A DNA stretch of 64,000 bases, taken from positions 12,292,001 to 12,356,000 of the forward strand of contig NC_133526.1 of NCBI RefSeq assembly GCF_048544455.1. Reading direction: 5' to 3'. The position numbers and the translations under genes were made by a program. A model generated the notes under the pieces. That model saw only the letters and a list, made by a program, of their open reading frames with translations. It was not told the DNA's origin and ran no database searches. This document shows, one piece after another, positions 20,497 through 30,354 of the stretch. Numbering within the stretch: the stretch's first letter is position 1; each line of letters starts with the position of its first letter. The DNA comes from Silene latifolia. Lineage: Eukaryota; Streptophyta; Magnoliopsida; Caryophyllales; Caryophyllaceae.

Positions 20497-21504
20497 GACG
20501 ATCCTGAAACCTGTAACCAATAAATCCAATGAATATAGGGAGTCAATTAAAATGAACCCGGGGTAAAGGTTGTAGGAGCTAATGCAAAGACTTGGGAGAC
20601 GTCCTAAAGTCGCGAACTCACCCTACAATTTTGAACCGGTCACCATGGGATATGTGTCGGGATCGTTATGTGCATATTGTGTGCTGTGTGTATCTATGTA
20701 GTAGTATGTTGCATGAATTGACAATGATGACGTGAATTGTATGTTGGTTGATTGTAAAGCATGAAAGTATAATGATTGATACATGTAATTGGCATGTTAT
20801 AATTATGTAAGGAAAAGTGTTCTGTTTGTATATATATAAAGCGATGCGTAAGTATACATGTTGTTGTTGTCGTTTTGAGTAAGAGTACAGAAAGTTGGGA
20901 GTGTGAATTGAACATGTGTTGGGTGAATGTGTTGAACGAATGTGGTGGATAAATATGTGGCATGATGGATGAATTAGTGGAAAAAGATGAATAATCGTTG
21001 TATGATAATATGATTTATGATTAAGCATGTTATATCATGAAATTTATTTTATAATGTTATTATGCTAGTAACATGTGAATAGGGGACTTGATGTCATGTA
21101 TTTGAGATTTTGTTTACAAAAAGTGATAGAATAAAAGCATGTGTGAAGCCATGATTGGGAAGTTAAATGAATTATGTGCATGATAAATGTTATTGTTTGG
21201 CTTTTTGTAGGTCGTAACATGTGGTTAGGGATAGTGGTTTTACAAGTATTTAGTCGCTTTTATTCGCTTTGTTGATGTTTAAGTTGTTTGAAAGAGAAAA
21301 TCGAATAGTTATGTCGTCTGATTACAGCAAAGTTGTCTTTAAACTGTTATAACTTGAGATGCGTAAATAATTTTAATGTGATTCCAATTGGAGGTGATAG
21401 ATTGTTCTTTTACGATTCTAACGATAGGTCACACGCCCAAAGCGACCAAGAAATGAGTGAGTTATGACTGTTTTACGAAAACTGGACAGTGCTGAGAAAT
21501 GCGT

Positions 21505-21680
21505 AGGTACTCGATCGAGTAGCCTTGGTACTCGATCGAGTAGGGGGGTACTCGATCGAGTACGTCAGTTACTCGATCGAGTGTCCCTGGTAATTTGTTT
21601 TACGTGCTTCTGATCTTCACCTACTCGATCGAGTAAGTCCCTTACTCGATCGAGTGTCCTGTACTCGATCTAGTGACCCC
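21505..21680. repeat. Cluster of TACTCGATCGAGTA palindromes in the internal leader
   Basis: Seven copies of the 14-bp self-complementary TACTCGATCGAGTA, or variants with one or two changes, occur in about 170 bp. They are joined by short linkers such as GCCTTGG and GGGGGG. The same motif appears five times in the LTR of the same element. Confidence 0.9.
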
Positions 21681-22239
21681 TGTTTTGGGTCATATGCTTA
21701 TCTTTTGACTTCGTTGCGTATTATGTTCAATTCAAAGGCGTCATTTTGCTTCTTTATGCATTGTTTTACATGTATGTTGGTCTTGACGCGTAAGTTACCC
21801 AATTTTGTGGTGTAAAGAGTGGCACCTATGATGAGTATGAGTTCGGTGGGGAGGACATGATTTATATGTGTTGGGATTGGTATAGTTTATTGAGGCATAG
21901 AGCACGTTTTGCGAGACGGGATGAGTGATATGATTGTGTGTTGAGTAATGTAAAAGTAAGAGAATATGGGCAAGGGATGATGTGAGTATAATGAACGTGA
22001 GAATAAAAAGATTGAAAGTAAGGATGCGGATAGTGGCAGCTTGAGATGTGTAAAGAATTATGGAGGGAGATGGTTAGAAATAGTGTTGAGTAAGAATATA
22101 TGTAATGAAAGGTCGTTTGGAAATAGTGGTATATAGCGAACTTAATGGAGGCATGTCGCGACGTAGATTTGCAGATAGTGAGTGAGATTGGGAGATTTGG
22201 TTCATTAAGAAATGAAACTAATGTGTGACTTCCTTGATC

Positions 22240-23115
22240 AGTAAATCCATCCCCCACTGTGCAAAAGTAAGAGGACTAAGCACCGGTTGCAGGTCTCGGG
22301 AAGGAGCATGTATCACCGGAGCATGCATTTGACAGTTCTTACACTTCTTGGTCTTAGTTCTGGAATCCTCAAGCATGGTGGGCCAGAAGTAGCCGGCTCG
22401 GAGAGCTTTGTGGGCTAGCGTTCTTGCCCTCATGTGATGTCCACAGATGCCTTCGTGAATCTCTGTCAGTATTAGCTCCGCGTCGGCTGGGCCGACACAT
22501 TTCAATAGTGGTCTTATTACGGACCTTCTGTATAATTCTCCTTCGAACACCAAGTACCTTGCGGCGATCCTTCTTATCTTCTGAGACAAACTGCGATCCT
22601 CCGGCAGCTGATTTGTCAGTTTGTATTTTATTATCGGAGTCATCCACGTCGTCTCGGCTTCTATGTCGCCCACCGTGCCGACGGTCTTAGTGATGCTTTT
22701 AGCATTCCTGATATCCACCAGCACGGTTCGGCTGACATTCTTGATGGTTGAACTGGCAAGTTTTGAGAGAGCGTCGGCTCGGTTGTTCTCAGACCTGGGG
22801 ACGCATTGAATTTGAAAAGATTTCAATTTAGCGGTGTCAGCTTTTACCCTTTCCAGGTATCTTATCATCCCGTCGTCTCGAGCCTCATACTCTCCTCTGT
22901 TTTGATTAGTGACTAAGAGTGAATCTGTTTTCACCACTACGTGCTCCGCCCCAGCAGCTCTAGCTAGCTCGACTCCAGTTATCACCGCCTCGTATTCGGA
23001 TTCATTGTTTGAGGCCGAGAAGGTAAACTTCAAGGCGTACTCAAACTCGTCCCCGTTTGGGCTGATGATAAGGATGCCGGCTCCTGAGCTGTTCGTCGTG
23101 GAGGACCCGTCGGTG
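22240..23115 (-). pseudogene. Gypsy pol remains: RNase H (second type) and start of integrase
   Basis: Reading leftwards on the minus strand: TDGSSTTNSSGAGILIISPN, NNESEYEAVITGVELARAAG, SLLVTNQN..EYEARDDGMI, VPRSENNRADALSKLAS (an RNase H fold with the D..E..D pattern), then EIHEGICGHHMRARTLAHKA and CKNCQMHAPVIHAP (the His/Cys zinc region of integrase) and the first residues of the integrase core. These are fossil coding remains of the element at 18156-25922. Confidence 0.85.
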
Positions 23116-23769
23116 CAGGCCCGTCTATTAATGGGCGCTCTATGTGCATTTGCACTGGGCCTCAAATTTTTGGGGCCCAAACTTGGCAAACCATTATATA
23201 ATTGACAAAAAAAAAAAAGGTAAATTGATGAAATCAAGCACGTATACTGGACTCCAATTCCCAAATCTCATCTCCTTTCCCAAATTAATTAATTTCCTTC
23301 CCAAATTAAATTCTTCCCCAAATCAAAATAATTTCCTTTCCAAAAAAAATTAAGCTTGCTGTTTAATCTTCAACCTATCTAACTTTCTTTTTTTCTAATC
23401 TTAAATATGACTATCCCAAATCAATTCATCACAATTCATTCAAAGTTTTCAATTACAGTGATTAGAATAAAAAAAAATTCACTTTGTCAGTTTCAATCGG
23501 CTGCCAATATCTCAGATTTACATTGGAGTTGCAAAGAAATCAAAATAGGTAATATTTCGTCTTAACATTATATTCTTAATGAATTCTAATGAATTTAATC
23601 ATAATTTTAATGAATTCAATGATAATGTATTTGCAGTTATTGGAGGTAGGAGTCGGAGATTAGTAGATCGGACAATCGTGACGCGACGATAATTCTGGAA
23701 TCCGGCATCAAAGCATCAATACGGACATACGGTTGTTTCTTTTTATTACATATCTCTATTTTTAATTTC

Positions 23770-24111
23770 ATGTTACCTAGAATAAGAAAATTTGATTCTG
23801 GATCCGAAAAACGGAAGAAAAAGAAGCGAATAAAACAATTAGTTCAGTCTCAAAAAGGTGCACTTGATAAATTTTTCACGAAAGGGTCTACTTCTCATAG
23901 TGAAAATATTAATGATAATGAAGGTATTGTTGCGACTGAAACTGCTGAAATTTTTGATAATCATGTTTCTTCTGATTCTGACATGGTTATAGAGGATAAC
24001 GATAATAAAATTGACGATGAGGATAACAATAATGATGATAATTTAGATATGAAGGAAAATAATAGTGATGAGAACAATAAGGGTTTTGATGTAGGAGGAG
24101 AAAAAAAATGA
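23770..24111 (+). CDS. hAT transposase, N-terminal fragment
   Basis: The 113-codon reading starts MLPRIRKFDSGSEKRKKKKR and continues with LVQSQKGALDKFFTKG, the usual opening of plant TTF-type zinc-finger hAT transposases (RK..SG.EKR.KK..., then SQKGA.D.F). It then turns into a long acidic Asp/Glu/Asn run (residues about 45-110). It ends before any zinc finger. Untranslated-style sequence with probable intron traces lies upstream (23520-23770). Confidence 0.65.
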   Translation: MLPRIRKFDSGSEKRKKKKRIKQLVQSQKGALDKFFTKGSTSHSENINDNEGIVATETAEIFDNHVSSDSDMVIEDNDNKIDDEDNNNDDNLDMKENNSDENNKGFDVGGEKK

Positions 24112-24189
24112 TGTCGAAAATGGTAGTCATATGCATAATATTTTTGACCCAAGAAATTGGAATTCACTTAATTCTGATATGATTAAAAT

Positions 24190-24444
24190 TTTAACCAAAA
24201 AAGGTCCAAAATTATGATATGATTAACTATTCCTGTGACAGTTGCATATGCAGAAAGAAGTTTTTCCAAGTTAAAGTTGTTGAAATCCTACATGCGGTCT
24301 ACGATGTTGCAAGAGAGGCTTAACGGATTAGCAATAATTGCCATAGAAGATGATTTATTAGAGAAAGTCGATTATGATTGTTTGATAGAGGAATTCGCTT
24401 CAAGAAAAACTACGCGAAAGAATGATTTTTCAAGGAATTTGTAG
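24190..24444 (+). CDS. hAT transposase, C-terminal dimerisation fragment
   Basis: The reading [20 protein letters not shown] followed by [20 protein letters not shown] and [18 protein letters not shown] is the conserved hAT dimerisation domain (Dimer_Tnp_hAT) of the TTF-type family. The real domain entry is just upstream of the first Met (from about 24220). It is separated from the N-terminal fragment by only about 100 bp, which shows the loss of the catalytic centre. Confidence 0.85.
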
Positions 24445-24545
24445 TTTGCATTAATATTTTATATAAGCGTTTCTTTAATTTTGTAAATTTTGGGCCTCAT
24501 ATTTTTTTTTTGCACCGGGTCTCCACTTTTCTTGATACGGCCCTG

Positions 24546-25300
24546 CGTCGGTGTATACTTCCCACACACCGGAATTTGGTTCTTCTTGATATGTGCACTC
24601 GGCCAGGAAGTCTGCAAGTGCCTGCCCCTTTATCGAGGGCCTCGGCTTGTATTGAATGCCGAAGCCGGATAGCTCTACTGCCCATTTGATGAGCCTGCCG
24701 AATTTTTTGAATTTTTTCAATGCTTTCTCCAATGGCTGGTCGGTTAGGACCGTCACGGGATGTGCGTCGAAGTAAGGTTTCAATTTCCTTGCGGCAACGA
24801 CGACAGCAAAGGCCGCTTTTTCGATCAGCGGGTAATTTCTTTCGACGGCCAGGCGGTGTATGGTGATAAAGTAGATTGGGTGTTCTTTGCTTGTCTTCTT
24901 CTCTCGATGATTACGACCGACCGTGGCCGAGGTAATAGCTGCTATGTATAGATATAGCGTCTCCCCAAAGATCGGCCCTGGGCGGGTCGGAGAGTTAGAA
25001 GATGAGCTTTCGATTGCACTGAAAGAAAGCTGTGCTCTGTTCCTCCCCCAGCTGAAGTCTTTATTCCCCTTCAACACTTTGAAGAATGGGGTGCTCTTGT
25101 CGGCTGACCGGAGATGAAAACGGGCGAGAGCCGCCATCCTCCCGGTCAACATCATAACCTCTTTTCGATTCCTCGGCTCCGGTAGGTCCAGTATTGCTTG
25201 GACTTTCTCTGGATTGGCATCAATTCCCCTGGCGCTGACAAGCACGCCGAGGAACTTACCTGCCCGGACACCGAAGTTGCATTGTTCCGGGTATGATTCC
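24546..25300 (-). pseudogene. Gypsy pol remains: end of reverse transcriptase and first RNase H
   Basis: The minus strand reads CNFGVRAGKFLGVLVSARGI, DANPEKVQAILDLPEPRNRK and EVMMLTGRMAALARF (reverse transcriptase C-terminal and connection), then YFITIHRLAVERNYPLIEKA, AFAVVVAARKLKPYFDAHPV, TVLTDQPLEKALKKFKKFGR and KWAVELSGFGIQYKPR, the first RNase H of gypsy pol. It abuts the 5' LTR on the right and the hAT insertion on the left. Fossil. Confidence 0.85.
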
Positions 25301-25322
25301 TGGCGCTGACAAGCACGCCAAT

Positions 25323-25922
25323 TGTTCCGGGTATGATTCCGGAGCAGTGTTATGACCACGTAAGCTTTGTAGAATGATGACTTTGCTTGACTCTTCCTTT
25401 CGGCCTCTCCTGAAACAATGAACAAACTGAGGGCTCGGCTTGGTACCGAGCGTACTCACTCCGACGCTCAAGTCAGTAAACTTAAAGGGATTAAGTTGTG
25501 TGTTACTTGGCAACGAATTTTGTAGAGAGATAAGGGAGTTTATACCAGATTATGTGATTTGTGAGATAGATTTTTGGGATCCTTTTCTCGTTGAGAGAAG
25601 TGGAGTATTTATAGACTTTCACCTTTTGTCATGTAGTGGCCAAGTGGCCAAGTGGCAGAGCAGGTGGAAAAGACTGTCCTACCCTCGGCCGAGGGACCCA
25701 TGACAGGCCGGCTGGCCTGGTTGACTCCATGCCGAGGGGTATTGGATATGAGTACGCGGATATGTCTCCCATTTGTTGGTTGCCTAGCCGAGACCAGTAA
25801 TGAGCCGACAGTCGCAAATCGGTTAGGGTCAAATCTAATCTAATACGTTGACTTGCTGTCTTTTATCTTTGACCTTCCTCAATGTGTTGACTCGATTAGC
25901 GGGTGCAGAATATGCCCCATCA
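25323..25922 (-). repeat. 5' LTR of the nested-host gypsy element
   Basis: Plus-strand ends are TGTTCCGGGTATGATTCCGG and ATATGCCCCATCA, followed by the GTATC target copy at 25923. It is 600 bp, very similar to 18156-18741 for most of its length. A short extra copy of the LTR edge (TGTTCCGGGTATGATTCC) lies at 25285. Confidence 0.9.
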
Positions 25923-26027
25923 GTATCAATCTTGGAAAAACCCTTGTTTGTATTATATAATAAACATTTCAATTATTAATGAGAAGCAAAATTAAGGTTT
26001 ATACAATGTATAATTTAACGAAAGGTA

Positions 26028-26125
26028 GCTGGTGTGAATGGGAAGGGTTCTCATCTTTTAAACAAGTGGTCATGAGTTCGATTTCGGACTCTCGTGAATG
26101 GAAAAACCTAACAATTAAAGGCTAT
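26028..26125 (+). mobile_element. Possible tRNA-derived SINE fragment
   Basis: GGTAGCTGGTGTGAATGGGA resembles an A box, and CATGAGTTCGATTTCGG, 45 bp further, resembles a B box (GAGTTCGATTTC). The spacing fits a tRNA-like RNA polymerase III promoter. No tail or target duplication is recognised. The rest of 25928-26478 holds nothing else I can name, apart from two near-copies of an AATTGACAAATAAA..GCTCTTGGTTTTAGAT stretch at about 26343 and 26403. Confidence 0.35.
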
Positions 26126-26478
26126 ATAACAGAATAATGTTATTAAGTTACTATCAAACTAACAAATCGTTTTCATGGTATCGATACCCTAAACGCTATA
26201 TAATGTAATTACATGCTAAATATAATCCCTAGCCTGAAAAACATGGTAAAGTTGGTTTGATTGTTTCTTAGACATGAAAATGACGATAAGGGCATCACGG
26301 ATAGTACTAAATCTCGGTATTACTAATTTAAAATAAAAGAAAAATTGACAAATAAAAGCTCTTGGTTTTAGATTTGGTCCAAATTAAAAGGATATAAAAG
26401 GAAAAATGACAAATAAAGGCTCTTGGTTTTAGATGCATCCTTTAATTAGAAATTCTCATGTTAGAAAGATCACAAAAT

Positions 26479-26640
26479 CTCATTGAAGACGGCGATATCC
26501 GTCACAAGCTTGTGATGGATACCGTTTCTTCTCACAAAATACACATGAGAGGTGAGTGGGAATCACATGAGGGGTGCCTCACCTTGTCCCCTCTCCCTTT
26601 TTGTGAGAGGTTTTCAGCTTGTGACGGGATTAGCCAATTT
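26479..26640. mobile_element. GACGG-family MITE
   Basis: It opens CTCATTGAAGACGGCGATAT with CCGTCACAAGCTTGTGATGG and ends with CAGCTTGTGACGGGATTAGC; inner arms CACATGAGAGG and CCTCTCAC are mirrored. The start matches the end of the MITE at 34204-34418. The right limit is approximate. Confidence 0.55.
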
Positions 26641-26970
26641 ATTCTTAAGACGTATATATTTTTCTTAAGATTAAAACAAGAATAAAACATGTCAAATAAT
26701 ATCTCGTTTGTATGAATAAGACAAATATTTTGTTAGCGTATTTTACTTGGTCTCTTTTAACATTTTTTTTTTTTTTTTGGTGCGTAAGACTCTTTTAACA
26801 TATTTAAAGTGGTTATTTTCGTTTTCAACAAGATTTTGTGTATTGCAAATTGAATGTAATAATGCTTTAGTTTATAAAAAAAACATTGTCTCGTGGAATT
26901 TAAATTATTTGTTGGGCACTTGACATTCAACCTCATCTCCACAACTTCTATTGCATTCCCACTAAACCCC

Positions 26971-27192
26971 TATAAAGGCGAATATTTATTTCAGACGGGC
27001 TATTTATGTCTAAAATTAAGACAGACCAAATATAATCAATTTATAATAAAATGTAAATATTTTCTAATAAAATGCTACTATAAGTTTTTTTTTTTTGTTA
27101 AAAAGTGACAACTTTAATTATAACATTTTATTATTAATTGCTTACTTTTTATTAAAATAACGTTTTAAAAGAGACCAGCTCCATTATAAAAG
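26971..27192 (+). promoter_or_regulatory. Promoter region of the first P450 gene, with a 214-bp extra segment before the TATA box
   Basis: TATAAAAG at 27185-27192, 56 bp before the ATG, is the likely TATA box. A second TATAAAGGCGAAT at 26971 resembles TATAAAAGGCGGAAT at 27185. The intervening 214 bp are absent from the second P450 gene, whose homologous upstream sequence runs straight into its own TATA box. The two genes therefore differ sharply just upstream of the core promoter. Confidence 0.6.
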
Positions 27193-27247
27193 GCGGAATG
27201 AGCAACAACGAAGCATAAACACAAAATCATACACCACCATTACCATT

Positions 27248-30200
27248 ATGGAATGCTATTATTCAAGTTATCTACACATCGTATTATTTCTCTGCATTAT
27301 AGGATTAACAATCCATTTTCTAACCAGAAAAAAATCAAAAACAATGAAACTACCACCAAGCCCGTCACCAACACTTCCTATATTCGGAAACCTGTTTAGT
27401 GTTGGTCATTCACTACATACTTCCTTAATTGAGCTTGCTAAGATTCATGGCCCTATCATGTTTCTCAGACTCGGACAACTTCCCACAGTCGTTTTTTCTT
27501 CGGCCGCGGTTATCCAAGAAGTCGTACGAAAACATGATCTTACTTTTTCCGGTAGAACCGTCCCTGACGCTATTCATGCTCTCAACAACCCTGAAAACTC
27601 TCTCATTTTTCCTCCTCCAACTCCGAAATGGAGAAATCTACGTAAAATTTGTAATTCCCATATATTTTCTGCCCGAAAACTTGACGCTAGTCGAGTTATT
27701 CGGGAGAATAAGGTAAAAGACCTTTTATTATACGTTCAAAATTGCGCAAACACGGGAATGGTGGTCGATATTGGGCAAGCGGGGTTTAATGTGGTATTGA
27801 ATGTTCTGTCGACGACTTTATGTTCATTGGATTTAGGTGATCCTTCATCGGAAGTGTCTAGTTCATTTCGAAAGACGTTTCGAGAAATAATTAAAGAAAT
27901 GGGAAGGGCTAATGTTTCGGACTTTTTCCCGATTATGAAAAAGATGGATGTTCAGGGAATCAGACAGCGTATGGGTGTTTCGGCACAGAAGATATTTGAT
28001 GTGTTTAATGTGATTATTGAAGAGCGATTGAGGAATCGGTGCTTGCCGGATTATGTACGACGCGACGACGTACTGGATACTTTGTTAGACATGAAATCAG
28101 AGGAAGGTGAGTATATTGAGGCAACTGCTATTCCTCGCCTCTTCTTAGTAAGTCTCTGCCTTCCGGCTTCCCCTGTAGTTACTGTAAAATTGGAGGATAT
28201 GTTTTGAAGGATTTTTTTTTTTCAAAATTAATGGTTAAAACTAAAGAAATTAATAAAAATGGGTCCACCTAAGTTTGGGTTTATTATAACGGTTTTTCTA
28301 AAATGTGCCGTAACCCGTAAAGGCACATGTTAATAACCTTAATATGGGGGTAAGAGTAACAATATATTCTCACTAATTATGGTAACAATGAGTTTATGGT
28401 TAAATATCTCATGAGAATATATTGTCAATCTTACCATATTAAGGTTATTAACATGTGCCCTTATGGCACATTTTAGAGAAACCCTTATTATAAAAAGTGC
28501 TTCGAAAACAAGTTGCTCAGCAAGGGCCGTCAAATGAATTTGAGAGACGCGATTCAAAACGTCAATCAGAGAGAGTCCTCAGACAATAAGAAAATCAATT
28601 TTTTTTGGCATAATAAACCATAATTTTTTTTTAAAACACAAAAGCTAATTTACTGTTGATTAAGACAATACAGAAATGAACCAACATAATGTGATTATGC
28701 TTCCGGAAGGAATCAAACTCGCACCAAGAGTAGGAACATTACCTTAAGAAAGCAAGCTCACACCACTAAACCAAAGCAATTTAATGATAGTTTATTACAG
28801 CCGTGTAGTGATATTATGTGCCTAAATAGAGTTTTGGGCCTCGATTCTTAGCACACTTTGAACATGCTAATCGTCGACGCCCCTGTTACTCGCTCACTAA
28901 GGGGGTTGTCATAAAGTCGCTCAGTGCGACTTTACGGTCACCCAACTATGCAGTTAAGCAGAGCCGAACTTACAATTTCAGCACCTTATTTTCCAAAACT
29001 ATAACCACGAGGCAAGTATATCGTAAGTAGGGGTGCTATCGAGCCGAGTCGAGCCCGAGCTTGGCATTGCTCGGCTTGTGCTCAAGAACCAAAACTCGAT
29101 CTCGAGCCGATCTCAAGCTTACCCGAGCTTGTAAAAAATGTGCTCGCTATTAAGTTTGTGAGCTTTAACGCGAGCTCGAGCCAAACTCGAGCTCAAATCG
29201 AGCCTATATATAATGGCTAATTTTTTTGAATTTTTTTTCTTCATATATTTTCAATAACAAGACTCGAAGATTAAATGTAAAATATTTGGCAAATCGGTGA
29301 GACATTTGATATACGTGATACAAAATATAATCATGATAAAATATTTGTATAAAATATGAGTAATATCTTATATTAATCACAAGTTCGAGCTGCTACACGA
29401 GCTTTTCGAGCCGAGCCAGCGTTTGCTCGGCTTGACTCGTTAAGCTGTCGAGCTGAGCCCGAGCTCGAGCCGATCTCGCACGAGTAGAGCTTTGACCGAG
29501 CCGATCTCGAGTTGCTCGCGAGCTGTCTCGTCTCATTAACTCCCCTAATCGTAAGTTTTGGGAGCATTGCCAAAACCCTTAAACCAGGACACATGGTGTA
29601 TAGAGAGGGACTTAACAAGGTCAGCCATTTAGGCATATTGTAACAAACCCATTTATCTCCTAAATACATGCATATTAGAGATAAATACTCCTAAATCTTA
29701 TTTATTGGGTAATTTAGTGACTTATTTGTAAATGGTTCTTTCTTCGTTCAGGAATTAATTGTTGCAGGAACAGATACAACATCAAGCTCCTTTGAGTGGG
29801 CAATGGCAGAACTAATTCAAAATCCTAGCAAACTCAAAAACTTACAAGCAGAGCTTGAAGAAACAATTGGAAAAGGAAATTCGGTTCAAGAATGCCATAT
29901 CACTATGCTTCCATATTTGCAAGCAATTATCAAGGAAACCTTTCGATTACACCCTCCAGTTCCGATCCCAGTTAGGAAAGTCGAATCAAACGTAAACATG
30001 TTTGGGTACACAATCCCTGCAAACTCAATGGTGTTACTTAACGTATGGGCCGTTGGAAGAGACCCTAAGACTTGGGATAACTCTGAGAAATTTGAGCCCG
30101 AACGATTTTTAGGATCCAAGATCGACGTCAAGGGTCATAATTTTGAGTTGATTCCATTTGGTGTCGGACGTCGAATTTGTCCGGGTATGCCATTGGCCAA

Positions 30201-30354
30201 TCGAATAATTCCTCTTATGATTGCTTCACTCGTTCATGAGTTTGATTGGATACTTGAAAATGGTATCACACCCGGAAATATGAACATGGAGGAAAAATTT
30301 GGATTCACGGTTGAGAAAGCTCAACGACTTCGTGTTGTTCCATTTTTTCGTTAA
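27248..30354 (+). CDS. Cytochrome P450, CYP76-like (tandem copy 1)
   Basis: Two exons, 27248-28147 and 29752-30354, are joined by a phase-0 intron (GTAAGT...TTCAG) and give 500 residues, the usual length. An N-terminal membrane anchor (about residues 8-26) is followed by a proline hinge LPPSPSPTLPIFGN. Downstream are the I-helix AGTDTTS (305-311), ExxR ETFR (362-365), PERF (416-419) and heme loop PFGVGRRICPG (435-445) with the heme-ligand Cys443. All essential P450 residues are present. The sequence resembles the CYP76 family (geraniol 8-hydroxylase-like, CYP71 clan), whose members oxidise monoterpenols or, in Caryophyllales, tyrosine-derived betalain precursors. The substrate here is unknown. 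The protein should sit on the ER facing the cytosol and need P450 reductase. It differs from copy 2 at about 27 residues. The intron holds a SINE and two MITEs. Confidence 0.9.
28290..28484. mobile_element. Mutator-type MITE in the P450 copy 1 intron, 195 bp
   Basis: An exact 9-bp duplication TTATTATAA flanks it (28281-28289, 28485-28493). Ends are CGGTTTTTCTAAAATGTGCC and the complement of GGGTTTCTCTAAAATGTGCC, and the arms continue with AGGCACATGTTAATAACC mirrored. The homologous position in P450 copy 2 (about 32279-32287) has a single TTATTATAA and no insert, so the empty site is preserved. Confidence 0.92.
28622..28792 (-). mobile_element. tRNA-derived SINE (P450 copy 1 intron)
   Basis: On the minus strand GGTTTAGTGGTGTGAGCTTG (A box) and GCGAGTTTGATTCC (B box) are correctly spaced. 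They are followed by a body and an A-rich tail seen as a T-run on the plus strand at about 28624. The same sequence is in the copy 2 intron (about 32414-32582), so it was inserted before the gene duplication. Confidence 0.55.
29028..29547. mobile_element. hAT-type MITE in the P450 copy 1 intron, 520 bp
   Basis: The 8-bp duplication ATCGTAAG lies at 29020-29027 and 29548-29555. Ends are TAGGGGTGC and the complement of TAGGGGAGT. The interior is rich in GAGCTCGAGCC and GAGCCGAG repeats on both arms (29040-29200 and 29390-29520), mirrored. Copy 2 has one ATCGTAAG and no insert at the matching place (about 32821). Confidence 0.92.

Larger units (their letters stand above)
19108..22205 (+). mobile_element. 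Nested LTR retrotransposon (tRNA-Met primer type), LTR plus leader
   Basis: A 1375-bp LTR (19108-20482) begins TGTAATACTCCG and ends GGGTGTTACA. It is followed by the initiator-Met primer site TGGTATCAGAGC (20485-20496) and about 1.7 kb of internal sequence with no recognisable protein. LTR length and primer type fit a chromovirus-like gypsy (Tekay-type), but no domain confirms the family. It lies inside the gypsy element at 18156-25922 and is therefore younger. Only part of it is present; the right limit is approximate. Confidence 0.75.
23116..24545 (+). mobile_element. hAT-superfamily transposon, internally shortened, 1430 bp
   Basis: The ends are CAGGCCCGT and the complement of CAGGGCCGT (one mismatch), and the 8-bp target duplication CGTCGGTG is exact on both sides (23108-23115 and 24546-24553). 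CAGGG-type ends and 8-bp duplications are hAT hallmarks. Inside are an N-terminal and a C-terminal piece of a transposase of the TTF-zinc-finger/hAT-dimerisation kind, but the zinc finger and catalytic middle are missing. It is therefore a non-autonomous deletion derivative. It sits inside the RNase H region of the gypsy element and is younger than it. Confidence 0.9.
18156..25922 (-). mobile_element. Ty3/gypsy LTR retrotransposon, Tat/Retand-like, with two nested insertions
   Basis: Two LTRs of the same family bound the element (18156-18741 and 25323-25922). The 5-bp target duplication GTATC is visible at both edges (18151-18155 and 25923-25927), which fixes the insertion. Coding remains are on the minus strand: end of reverse transcriptase with RNase H (24546-25300), a further RNase H, and the start of integrase (22240-23115). 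An additional RNase H after the first is the mark of the Tat lineage (Tat, Ogre, Retand). Nested inside are another LTR element (from 19108) and a hAT transposon (23116-24545). It is broken, with several breaks. The LTRs are still very alike over most of their length, so it is fairly young. Confidence 0.9.

Noticed and set aside
21505-21680. CRISPR-like array of short palindromic repeats
   Set aside because: The host is a plant. Spacers are very short and not unique, and the motif is part of a retroelement leader.
27248-28207. P450 copy 1 as a single-exon truncated gene ending at 28207
   Set aside because: A clean GTAAGT donor at 28148 and an acceptor at 29751 restore the phase and the full set of P450 motifs; the extra codons are read-through into the intron.
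29373-29669. 98-codon Arg/Ser/Ala-rich reading in the P450 copy 1 intron
   Set aside because: It lies almost wholly in the GAGCTCGAGCC-rich hAT MITE and reflects its composition.
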